Of a stretch of 64,000 nucleotides of DNA, positions 49,914-59,782 are shown piece by piece. The stretch is taken from NCBI RefSeq assembly GCF_016859285.1, contig NC_053401.1, positions 6,764,469-6,828,468 on the forward strand, in the 5' to 3' direction. Both the position numbers and the translations under genes were made by a program. Each line of letters begins with the position of its first letter. Within the stretch, counting starts at the first letter, position 1. Below the pieces are notes generated by a model that did no database searches, was not told the DNA's origin, and saw only the letters and a list, made by a program, of their open reading frames with translations. This DNA is from Xiphias gladius (lineage: Eukaryota > Chordata > Actinopteri > Istiophoriformes > Xiphiidae).

Positions 49914-51570
49914 ACAATTGTAATTTACCGTGAAAATTTGTTTTCTTTACTGTTTTTTGATGGGGAAAAAAAAAACGAGAAATCATTTTAATGAGTGACA
50001 GTCAAACAACGTAATGAGCCAAATTCAAACCACATCAAAATGAAGTCATCTGACTGAACCTGCAACCTGACAGTGTAACTTTTGTCACAGCTATAATCTG
50101 TGCGTCTGCATTTCTTTGTTTCTGTCATGTCTCAGAATTTAGGCCTGACTGCCGCCCAACTTTAACCGGGCTGAAAGGGGAACTCCAGGAGCAAGTCAGT
50201 TGATATTTAAAACTGCACGCCTGAGATAAATGAACTTCTCAAAAAGCCTGTTTTTATTTGAACAGGGGGGTTGGCTTTGTGGGGAAAAAGCGCACGCTGA
50301 GCTTAACAGTGATCACCACATTATTAACCATTAACCTTTACAATCTCATTCATCTGAAACTCTGTTTAAGGCCTTCGCATCAATTGGAAAAAAATAATTG
50401 TCACATCTTTTATTTTAACTTGGCTTCAGCTCCGCAGTCCGCCCTTATACGCCTGTGGAGTGCAGAATGCTGCGCTTGGTTTCCGTAACACGAGAATCTA
50501 ATGACACCCTATTATGAAAAGAATCTAATAAAGGCATAAAATCATTTAACTGTGGCTGTAAAAAAAAAAAAAAAAAAAAACAACGATTAAACCGCAGCTG
50601 ATGCTTGTTTAATTTCCAGAGCAACTTTTAAAGACAGTAGAATAAACGCATCTTAAAATCCAAGCAAACACAAGTGAAAAAATTTGTGGGGCAAATTCCA
50701 GAAAAATAGATATAACAAACATCTCTGTAACTCTTAAATGAGTACGAGTGATTGAAAAGTGTCATGAAGAAACAAGAGAGGAAAGGAGAGGAGGAACAAA
50801 GTTTTGTTGTTTGCAAAACGTGAGAGGGTTTATGTTGCTATGTGAAGAACGCAAATGTTGCATTTTGATTTCAAATTAATATTTTTAACAGTTTTCAGTC
50901 AGTCCTTAGCAATTTAATGGTCAAATTGCAGAATAAAAAATTAAAAGGAAAATTGTATAATTATACCTTTTTAATATTTATAATCAAACCAACTAGATAT
51001 ACTTTTTTTAACTGAAAGAGTATTTTAATTAAAGTGGAATATAAAGTAAAGATTAATATGTTTTTGTTACCAGTGACAAATGATTAATGCCCCCATTGAT
51101 TTAAGTTAGTGGTTACCCACTGTTTGTGGTTTCTATAAGAGCCCAGCCACTGGCTCACTTTGCATGCAAATATTCATTAGCACAGTTTTCTTTATTGCCA
51201 GAAAACAAAGGACCACAGACCAGTAATTCCATAGGCTTAAGTTTTAACCTGCAGAAAAGTGAATTACTGAACAGCACCGATTACGGATGTGTGTTGGTTA
51301 CATATCTCGCCTGGTATGCAAATACCAAGGTCAGACTGAGAATTGGTGTAATTCCTGGGTTGAGTGTGCAATAAAAGAGGGTTTTTGTTGTTTGCAGATT
51401 GTGATCTCCACTACGAGAGCGATTGTGATGCTCAGATGTCTGATTCGCACCCCCAAAAAAGAAGAAGTGTACGGCTACAGCACATCGTGACGTTAACACA
51501 TTTAAATTGACCGGCCTCTCCAACTATTCATGGGGCTGAATGCTAAACAGGTACGGGAGGTTGGCAGCAC
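49379..51570. other. gene-free DNA upstream of spic
   Basis: No exon recognised. Contains a CA/CT tract (49776-49916) and a poly-A run at about 50561. The last few hundred bases presumably hold the spic regulatory region; no convincing PU-box was identified. Confidence 0.5.
49776..49916. repeat. (CA)n-(CT)n-(CA)n compound microsatellite
   Basis: AC-rich block with GTGC interruptions, then CTCTCT (about 49870-49888), then AC again to 49914. Low-complexity only. Confidence 0.9.
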
Positions 51571-51571
51571 A

Positions 51572-51579
51572 TATATATA
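51572..51579 (+). promoter_or_regulatory. spic: TATA box of spic
   Basis: TATATATA followed by CC lies 59-66 bases before the start codon, leaving a 5' UTR of about 35 bases if initiation is 25-30 bp downstream. Positional inference. Confidence 0.4.
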
Positions 51580-51637
51580 CCTGTTCAAATGCTGTACACC
51601 TGCACTGGTGTAGCTGCTTTCACCTATTAGGACAGAA

Positions 51638-53119
51638 ATGGCCTCAACTGAGGGTAACACTCAGACATACAAGATGGTGAGTTGTAAGGGTGCTACTTTT
51701 GATTTGCGTTCACAGCTATCCGGAAGACGAAAATGAACCTTTTAGTCCCCTAAATGTTCATAGCTTCGTGTTCTTTATTATCATTATTGTTATATTCAAG
51801 GTTTTTTTGTGTGATATAAAGGTTTCTTTGCCTTGTGTCCGCCTATTCTAGATGTCCTTGGACAACGACATCAACCAGCACTTCCAGGATGCAATCGATG
51901 TGATTCAACAGCATTCAAGTAATTCATATTATGATGCAGGTACAGCAAAAAATCTCTCAAAAACTTTGCACAACTCACTGCATGACAATAAGCATAGAAC
52001 TTATAAATTATAACTTATTTCATTTATTCTATTTTTATTGATTTTCCGTTGACAATTTTGGGCTTAAAAATCTACAACTGTTCCCTGTTTTATAATATAA
52101 AGAAAGCAATTTTGATTGAGAGAATCACTTTAATTAATTTATTTAAATTTGATCTGCATAGAAGGAAAACTGATGTTTGAATTCGTCACATTTTTTTTCT
52201 TCTCAGAGTGTATGCATTATGAAACTCTGGGTACTCAGCACCCATCCCTGCAGTGTCAGATCGCGTGCTGCCTCATCACACACCCAGCTGATGTACCAGC
52301 ACCTTTATATGACTGGAATGACATGGCTGTAAGTAGTGCACAGACAGCAAAAAGAGCTATGTCTGCATCGGTGATTCAGGGATGCACAAACACTGAGAGC
52401 CTTTTTGATTAGAAATATCTGTCTTACAGCAGCAGTCCTGGCCTCAGGTCATTCCTGATGTCCCCTTGGGTCACTCAGTGCCAAACGATTCCCCTCAATT
52501 CTACTCCATCTTACCACCACAGAGGAACAGCAAAGGTAATCAACATAAATTAGCAATTACCTCGGAGTTCCGAGAGGATTTAAAAAAAATTTTTTTATTC
52601 TGTAGGTAGTAAAACAAGTTCAATTCAATCTCCTCAGGTCGTAAGAAGCTCAGACTCTATGAATACCTCCACGAAGCTCTGAATGACCCCAGCATGGGCG
52701 ACTCCATCCAGTGGACGGACAGCGGCAGCGGCACCTTCCACTTCATCTCCAAGAACAAGGAGAAGCTGGCTGAGTGCTGGGGCCAGCGCAAGGGCAACCG
52801 CAAGACCATGACTTATCAGAAGATGGCACGAGCCCTGAGAAACTACAGCCGCACCGGTGAGATCATCAAAGTGCGCCGCAAACTCACCTACCAGTTCAAC
52901 CCAGACATCCTGAACAGGCTCGGCTCTGCGCAGGCGTCCCTGCAGCTGCCCTGCCACCCTGCACAGGAGGAGGTCCACACCCAGCAGCGAAACCAGGCTG
53001 AACAGAACTACTTCAGCTCCGCAGCGGCGGACTGGCAGAGCTGGTACGGACACTACCAGCGGCAGGAGGACTACGACCTGGCCTCCAGCTTCACCTCACA
53101 CAGCACAACCAAACTCTGA
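51638..53119 (+). CDS. spic: Spi-C transcription factor, complete (5 exons, 278 aa)
   Basis: SPI-C is an ETS-domain factor of the PU.1/Spi-B/Spi-C class that binds GGAA sites. In mammals it is needed for red-pulp and iron-recycling macrophages and also acts in B cells. Exons: 51638-51676, 51852-51939, 52207-52328, 52430-52535, 52638-53119; GT-AG, in frame. The short N-terminus [14 protein letters not shown] parallels human AFEDAFEVLRQHST. The ETS domain (about residues 121-205) reads [13 protein letters not shown]...[20 protein letters not shown]...[14 protein letters not shown]...RRKLTYQF, closest to SPI-C (human [19 protein letters not shown]). The recognition helix RALRNY is intact. A tail with WQSWYGHYQ resembles the human NWNANYNYTYANYH end. 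The start ATG is in exon 1; exon 2 also opens with an ATG in frame. Human SPIC is 248 aa. MYBPC1 is the neighbour in humans as here. Confidence 0.93.
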
Positions 53120-54610
53120 GCCGGAGGATGGGAAGAAATGCTTTTAAAGTTTGAAAAGGTTCTCACAGACTTCAGTTTTTCTACTCTCAAACTGTCTGTG
53201 TCCATATTTAGTCCCCGCACGTTATTACATGTTATAGTGGGACTATTTACATCATGAAGTGTTCACATGACTTCAGTCAAAAGTGTTTAAATACTCTTTT
53301 GTTTCGGCATTTTGTGTTCCATATGGAGGAGTATTACTGTAAATTAATTTGCAAATACTTAAAATATGAGTCAGGAAATTCTATAAGTGAATCTTTCTTT
53401 TTTTCTTTTCTTTCTTTATCTGTTTTCTTCCCCAGATTTAAATTCAAAACTGCATCACTCACAAATGACACGATTCTGATCAGTTTAATTAGGCGTCTTT
53501 AGGAGACGACACACATTGTATTTTTCTTGCAACGGATGCCAGCACCGTTTACACGTTTTAGTATTGTGTAGGTTTAAATACAGTGGCTCACAGTACACTA
53601 TAAAATGGCATCCATAAATCGGGAAAAAAAAAAAAAAACTGATTGAAAAAGGATTTACTGAGCAGGCTTCAATCACTAAGACAAATATAAATGTGTGTTT
53701 TCCTCTGCAGGTGTCTTTTTTGAACAGTCAAAACTACTTGCAATAAAAAAAAAAAAATCAATATCATACACATTTCTTAGTTCTTATACATCTAACTGTA
53801 GCTACATTCTCTAATCCAGAGGATTCCCAATAAATTTACAAATTGTTCAAACACAGGATGTTCAAAAACGTTTCACCGGCAATCATGACACACTGTGTGG
53901 ACTATATTTTTGTTAAGGTTTTGAAAGAGGTAATAATGATTATATTTTATCATAATAATAATTAATACGTCATTTAACTTTACCCATGGCTCCTGTTGTT
54001 ACAGCAGCAACCAGTGATAAGCATCCTACCTACATAAATATTGATAATTTTCTTGATAAAAGTATTAAGGAAATATTATGTTTGTATATATATTATATTT
54101 ATTGTGAAGTTATATCATAATTCTTTTTTTAGTTAACTTTTTCTTTTTCTTCATAATTTGTTTGAATCTTTTAATATGACCAATAAATATAACTGTGTAC
54201 CCTCACATGTGCTTGGTTTTACTGACTTGATAAAAACAGGTTTCTGCTGCCCTCTCATCCTTCGTCCAAAAAGAAAACACTGGCATCAACATTCGAAAAT
54301 ATAAAGACTGTGTTGAAAGATTTGGCACTTTGTGAAATATTACAACAGGCACACTACACACTATGAAATTAAGACACATCCTGAGAGGAAAAATATGGCA
54401 GCAAGTGTGTTTTTCCTGAAAAGAGCGCTTTGTGTAGGGGCTGCCTCCAGGCCAGGTCTTATCTGGTTCAGCGGGGAGGATGTGGTCAGTGCTGGGAGGC
54501 TTTGTTGATGGGTTGACTGGTGCTGATGTTGGGGCTTTGTGGGATGGTGGTCATTGTTCCTGTGAGCCCAGGGTAGAAAACGTCTGGTGGTATGCAGAGA
54601 GCCGGCTCCT
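53120..54610. other. spic: spic 3' UTR and intergenic DNA
   Basis: Possible poly(A) signals are AATAAA at about 53743 and 53830. No exon was recognised between them and the next TATA box. The open frame on the minus strand at 54361-54651 has no family resemblance. Confidence 0.45.
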
Positions 54611-54618
54611 GTGGGGGG

Positions 54619-54627
54619 TATAATAAG
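54619..54627 (+). promoter_or_regulatory. TATA-like box of the second SPI gene
   Basis: TATAATAAG about 100 bases before the first codon at 54718; a start 25-30 bp downstream gives a 5' UTR of about 65-70 bases. Inference from position. Confidence 0.35.
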
Positions 54628-54717
54628 AGTCTGGGCACTTGCGTGTTTCAAAGTCAGTTTTGTGAAATTCTCCCAAACTGCAAGGACTCCAGCGCATTAG
54701 AATCAACCTCATCTCTG

Positions 54718-56117
54718 ATGGTAAAAATTCAGACTCGCTGCAAGGATGACGTTAAAATTTCCTAAGATGTATCTTTAAGGGTAAAAAAAAAAAGAAAAAG
54801 GAAATCGATGCAGTATTCAAGGATTGATTTTTTTTTTATTATTTATCTTTATCAGAATTCTTTCCAGGACACTCAATCTGATTTGGAGGTGATCTTGGAG
54901 TTCCTGGAGGATTACTACAGACAAAACACTGGAGAAAATGGTAAGAGGGGAGGCTCGGAAGTTAGATTCTAATACCTAAAGACTCCGACATCTTTGAGCG
55001 AGTTTTTGCCTTTCCCAGGGGACAAGGTGTACTGCGCTGCGGGTGTGGATGAGAGGAGTGCACCTGTGGATGGAGCCTCATGTGAGCAGTGCTGGACCTG
55101 CTGTGAGCCACCTGTAAGCACTGAAATGTTTGATTTCATCCTTTTTTTCAATATGAGACACTCTTATACTACTGTACTACTAGTATGTGTAGAAAACTAC
55201 TAAATTGCGGCCAAGGCTGTTCAGTACTTTTTTCTGTTGATCCTCTTTCATTTTCTCCGTCACTTCCTTCATCAAGGTCATCAGGCCCGTACCTCAGCCC
55301 TTCCTGGTACACGACGCCCCCCCAGTCCTCAGCGACAAAACAAAAGCAACATTATCTGAGAATGGGTCACTGCCAGACTTTGTATCAACAAGACAATCAA
55401 CCAAACACCAGGCCACAGCAACGGGGAGTGGTGAGTTCTCCTTTTTTGGTTAATAGATACTGTTATTGGCCTATTTGCTAGTAACCTGAGGGAAACAATA
55501 CCAGGAAAGCAAATAAGAGACCTTCCCCTTACCGTAAAAATAATTGAGCTGTGCATGGCCTAGCGCTGTAGCTGTTTTTACATATCTATCAGATAAACGC
55601 AATGTTTACAGCTTTAGACTCTCCACTTAATGGCATCCCATCAGTGAAGAGATCTTCGGGGAATTGAGGAAACTTGTGACTGTAACCACCAATAACTGCT
55701 CTAGTGTGGCCCTGCAGCTGTGATATTCCATAAATCTCTCTTTCAATCCCTGTAAAGTCTTCATCGTACACACCACTCACTGTTTTCTCAACGGCTGCAG
55801 GTAGAAAGGTGCGACTCTTTCACTTTCTCTTTGAGATGCTGGAGGATCCAAACATGGCCCACTGTGTGTCCTGGGTGCCAGCAGACGCTGGCGTTTTCCG
55901 TTTTTCCTCCAGGAACAAGGACCAGGTGGCGGCACTCTGGGGGAAGAGAAAGGGCAACAAGAGGCCCATGACTTACCAGAAGATGTCCCGGGCCCTCAGG
56001 AACTACGCCAGGTCCGGAGAAATCTTCAAGGTGAAGAAGAAGCTCACCTACCAGTTCAGCCGAGACACCCTGATGTTACTGCAGAAGTGTCACCGAGGAG
56101 ATGTTAATGTAAACTAA
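54718..56117 (+). CDS. spi2: second SPI-class ETS factor, spi2-like, complete (5 exons, 217 aa)
   Basis: Probable DNA-binding transcription factor of the PU.1/Spi class. Exons: 54718-54720 (only the ATG), 54856-54940, 55019-55113, 55277-55430, 55801-56117; GT-AG, in frame. The N-terminus NSFQDTQSDLEVILEFLEDY is acidic with an unusual Cys-rich stretch (CEQCWTCCEP, about residues 51-60) and a Pro/Thr-rich linker. The ETS domain (about 114-198) reads RKVRLFHFLFEML...SSRNKDQVAALWGKRKGNKRP...KMSRALRNYARSGE...KKKLTYQF. It lies near the C-terminus, as in PU.1. Intron phases (0,1,0,1) and the phase-1 intron just before the ETS domain equal those of spic 1.6 kb upstream. Teleosts have an extra Spi gene called spi2; the symbol is my best assignment, not verified. 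The tiny first exon was chosen because it supplies an ATG, keeps frame, and follows a TATA-like box. Confidence 0.78.
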
Positions 56118-56607
56118 ATTTTGTGTAGCTCATATCATCTCATATAAAACTCTAAATGTGCTCTTTTTACCTGTTTTTAACATCTAGGAGGCTCAACTTT
56201 AATTTCCAACATTTTCCATTATTGGTGTGACAAATCACACAGTAATCATGACAGCTTCTGGTGTAAATAATACAAAAGAAATAAAGAAAAGATATTTTAC
56301 TTTTACAGTTTAATGTAGTGTTATTAGAGTTGGTGAAAAATAATAATAAAACCCTCAGTGAATCTGCTATGTTACTGACTGATGTGAAATCATATCAAGA
56401 TTTTAGCTTTTAGTTGACAGTAGATGTACCTAACCTTTTAGCTTGTAAGTCCTTTAAAATATGAGGGGAAAAAAAGGGGGGCCAGGAGATTGGAATTGAA
56501 AAACACATAATGAAAAAGCTTTTGAAAAAATTTAAATTCTCTCTTTACAAACTTTAATCCACTTAAAGTCTGTTGGTTCTGGTCTATGGAGGCAGCTAAA
56601 GTGAAGT

Positions 56608-56945
56608 CCATGAGTATTTAGACAGTGACACATTCACTAAACTACATGTGTAATGTACTGCTGTGTGTAGTTCTGCATTATGTCCTATTTGTTTAGTTTG
56701 TTTAGTGCTGTTCTGTCATTGCATGTATCCTTTAGTTTTGACCTCACCTGCCAAGGAATCCAATCAAATGGTAATATTTATGTTATATTAAAAATTTTAC
56801 AAGGTCCCAATCAGAATAAAAAGTAAACCCTCAAATTGAAGATGCAAATTAGTACTTTGTCCTCACAGTCATTGTATCATTTCAGGAACCAATTAATGTG
56901 CTGTAGTACAGAGCAAGAGAAAACATGTTGATGTCCAAATGTTGA
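56608..56945. repeat. TATTTAGACAGTGACAC repeat fragment
   Basis: AAGTCCATGAGTATTTAGAC then AGTGACACATTC parallels GTATTTGGACAGTGACA at 18.71 kb. A weak inverse of the start (GATGTCCAAATGTTGAC) occurs at about 56930, suggesting terminal inverted repeats. Diverged. Confidence 0.4.
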
Positions 56946-57068
56946 CTTTTGTAAGTGGTTCAAGAGTTTTTAATATTAATTCAAATTTTTATTGAGTTTT
57001 CACGACTTAAAGCAGTATTATGTGGGAGGAGTACAAAAATAACATACTGAAAAAATAATACTGAAAAA

Positions 57069-57071
<3 letters not shown>

Positions 57072-57101
<30 letters not shown>
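57072..57101. repeat. (TA)n microsatellite
   Basis: Fifteen TA units between two copies of CTGAAAAAAT-like sequence and ATTCG. Self-complementary. Confidence 0.9.
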
Positions 57102-57103
<2 letters not shown>

Positions 57104-59475
57104 GATAAACTCATGTTAAAACAAATAGGTTCAGCCATGGGCATTGTTTATTTTGGGCATAACTTTGGACAGGTGCAGAACAGATGTAGCCCTACATGCA
57201 GTGGTTTATAGTACCTCTTGAGTTGTTGACAAGCGTGTATGTGCATGTGTGTTTTCCTTTATGTAATAGTTTTTGATGGCTGTTAGAAACCAGAGGGTGT
57301 CAGTGTAGTCCATGTCAGTGCCTCGGGTGCCTTTTTTTTTTTTTTTTTTTTCTGTGGGGCCTTACCTCATGGCTAAATCGCCTCTGTGATGTGAACTCTC
57401 GGCTGTCCCAGGCAATACCAAATGGTTTTGTGCTCTTTGTAGCGGACCCACATGATACTTCCCTAAGCCTAGTATTTACTGCTGGAGCCCACTCTAAGTT
57501 ATAAATGGGCTAACTGAGCTGTAGGTGTCTGTTACCAAGAAAGGCCACATACTTCAAGCTGACTTTTGAAAACAGTCTTTTATAGGAAAGAGTACATTCT
57601 CAATTAAAGGCTTCCACATGACACGGCATGCATCAGTCCGCAGTATAGAATTTATTTTGTAGTAACAGTGACTCATGTCAAGGATCTTCATGTATGCCGT
57701 GATTGAGTGAGCAATGATGCGAAATTTCTGACAGCAGAAATAAGCTGTTCCTGCTCACAGACAGTATCCATGGCCCCAAAATAGAGCGTTGCCTTGCCTT
57801 GACTCTACTGTTGGGTTGTCTGAGGATTTAATTGTGCATGTTTTAAGTGAACGTCCCAGCTGAGATTATTAATGCGCTCAAGGGGTTATCATAATGTTAG
57901 GTTCTCTAAACGAGCGTTAGTAGTATACACGTTAAGAAGCTTCAGTGAGTTGGTTAAAGAAACACTTGTTGTTGCTTGTAAATCCAGCAGCTTTTGGTCT
58001 TGTTGATTAATCTTTACGACCTTATTAGAAGGCACGCTTGATTTATCGCTGGAGTTGAATGTGCTAAAAAGATTAATTAGGCCCAAAGTAGACACTTCAA
58101 TGACATAAATCATAACGAAACTGTCTTTTCATGTCCGATACACATGTCAAATGTCAAGGTTTATGATAGCTTTCTAAGTATAGGCCATATAACCACCGCC
58201 CAGGCATCTCCCCAGGATTTCTTTGCCAAGTCGGAAAGCCTGCTGTTCTTGGACAGCATACCCCCTGGATTAAACTGATATCTCGCATCTGGCATTGCTG
58301 CATGTCATCTCAGACTTTTCTTTATAATAAATCCAAAGATTCTCTGAATATGTTGTATATCATCTGAGCATAACAGGGGTTTGTCGGAGAGTATTACATC
58401 AGCCGCAAACCTGTGACAATGACACCTTTTCCTTTTAATATCCCAGTCTCCTCCCTCTTCACCTACTTCTTTAGTCCAATAAGGATAATCACCTCCAATG
58501 CCCCATCGGCAGCCCTGGAAGTAATCTGGTAGTACTGATAGCAAATCTAGTCTTAGTTAAAACAGCTCACTTTGACTGATTTCACATCAAATACATAGCC
58601 ATAACAATACTGGCATTTTGTGTAATTTGTGCAAAAGCTGAAATCTGCGGAACTTGTAATATTTTTTTAAAAATGTAGTATTGCTCCAAATAATGACATA
58701 AATTTACTGTATATTGTACTGGGTAGCACGTTCCTTTGATTACCATGAACATGACCCCTGTAGTTTATTTTGAGTCGGTGCCACACACACACTGTCCGGC
58801 AGCTTTAAGTACTTGCTAGTACACCAAATCTGCAGCCACAAATAGTCCCCCAACAAATTATTTACTTATGTTTGAGTAACATTGGCTAAAAACTACAGTC
58901 CGTAGTTGTTTAGGGAAAATATTTAGCCTTTTTTAAAAATCAGACTGTATGTTAACAACTCATTATTTAAAATTAACGTCTTCGGTAGATGCTAATGAAC
59001 TTTGCTTAGCATTCAGACCATTAGCCAACTCTGAAAAGTTATCTTGGCAGCAACTATTTTATCTTCTGGTGTGACAATTTTGAGGTAACTAGTAGAAATA
59101 TGTCATAAAAGTTACAAAGTAATCCAACTGGAATGTGTGCTTGCATCCATATAATTCAGCATCACAGTGCCTTTCCAGACGACGTTGTGTTGCGACAAAA
59201 GCTGGGCAACATGCTGAGTTTTTTGGAACATAAAAACTCACTGATCGCATTCTTGGTTTGGTCACAGAATATTGCCTTACCCTTTGAGTAAAAATGAAGA
59301 AGCAGTTTTAAAGCCATGGTCTAGTAAAATGAATGATGTCAACTTCACATTTACTTGCTGTTGCTCCTCTTTTAAAAAGCTGGCACAGCAGCTAGTGGGT
59401 AGGGGACAGTGATGCTACAGTAGGTGTAAGACAGCGCTCCACTCTCAATTACAGAGGAGGAGCATGCCACCTTCC

Positions 59476-59760
59476 TATATAAGGCCTGAAGCCTGTCCGT
59501 CCTGGATCTGTCACTGGTCCTCTCTCCTCCCCCACTGAGATTTCCAAACCGTATCCCTTTGCCCTCCTCATCTCCCATCACTTTGGTCTGAGGGATCCCA
59601 GAGGTTTTTCCTGCCACTGTCCTATCATCACATCTCTCCCTCCTGGACTGAGAGGTCTCACACGCCTCACTTGGCCTCCCATAGAGTCACTCTTCCCTGA
59701 AGGTATCTACCTACCTGCACCTTTTGACTCCTTGACGCTTTTCTTGGGACGCGGCTCAAG
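59476..59760 (+). promoter_or_regulatory. mybpc1: mybpc1 TATA box and 5' UTR
   Basis: TATATAAGG at 59476-59484 is a strong TATA box, usual for sarcomeric genes. A start about 30 bp downstream would give a C/T-rich 5' UTR of about 255 bases. An intron inside the UTR cannot be excluded. The start context TCAAGATGC has A at -3. Confidence 0.6.
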
Positions 59761-59782
59761 ATGCCAGAGCCCACAAAGAAAG
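59761..59782 (+). CDS. mybpc1: mybpc1 first coding exon (slow myosin-binding protein C), partial gene
   Basis: Slow-type myosin-binding protein C is a thick-filament protein of Ig and FnIII domains that bridges myosin and actin in skeletal muscle. ATG CCA GAG CCC ACA AAG AAA G then GTAGGG encodes MPEPTKK, identical to the human MYBPC1 start, and ends in phase 1 as the human first exon does. The TATA promoter upstream and the position next to spic, its neighbour in humans, support the call. The Ig/FnIII exons are not in the window, so the gene continues past 64000. Two weak candidates for exon 2 (60973-61015 and 61099-61109) are given under findings. The evidence is short but specific. Confidence 0.75.

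Larger units (their letters stand above)
56118..59470. other. intergenic DNA between spi2-like and mybpc1
   Basis: No exon recognised. Contains a repeat fragment at about 56608-56945, a (TA)n run (57072-57101) and a poly-T run at 57331-57351. The stretch 57.84-58.13 kb is more complex and rich in homeodomain-type words (ATTATTAATGCGC, TTGATTAATC, AAGATTAATTAG), a possible enhancer. Confidence 0.45.

Noticed and set aside
52634-53053. 139-aa minus-strand ORF
   Set aside because: Antisense shadow of the spic ETS exon.
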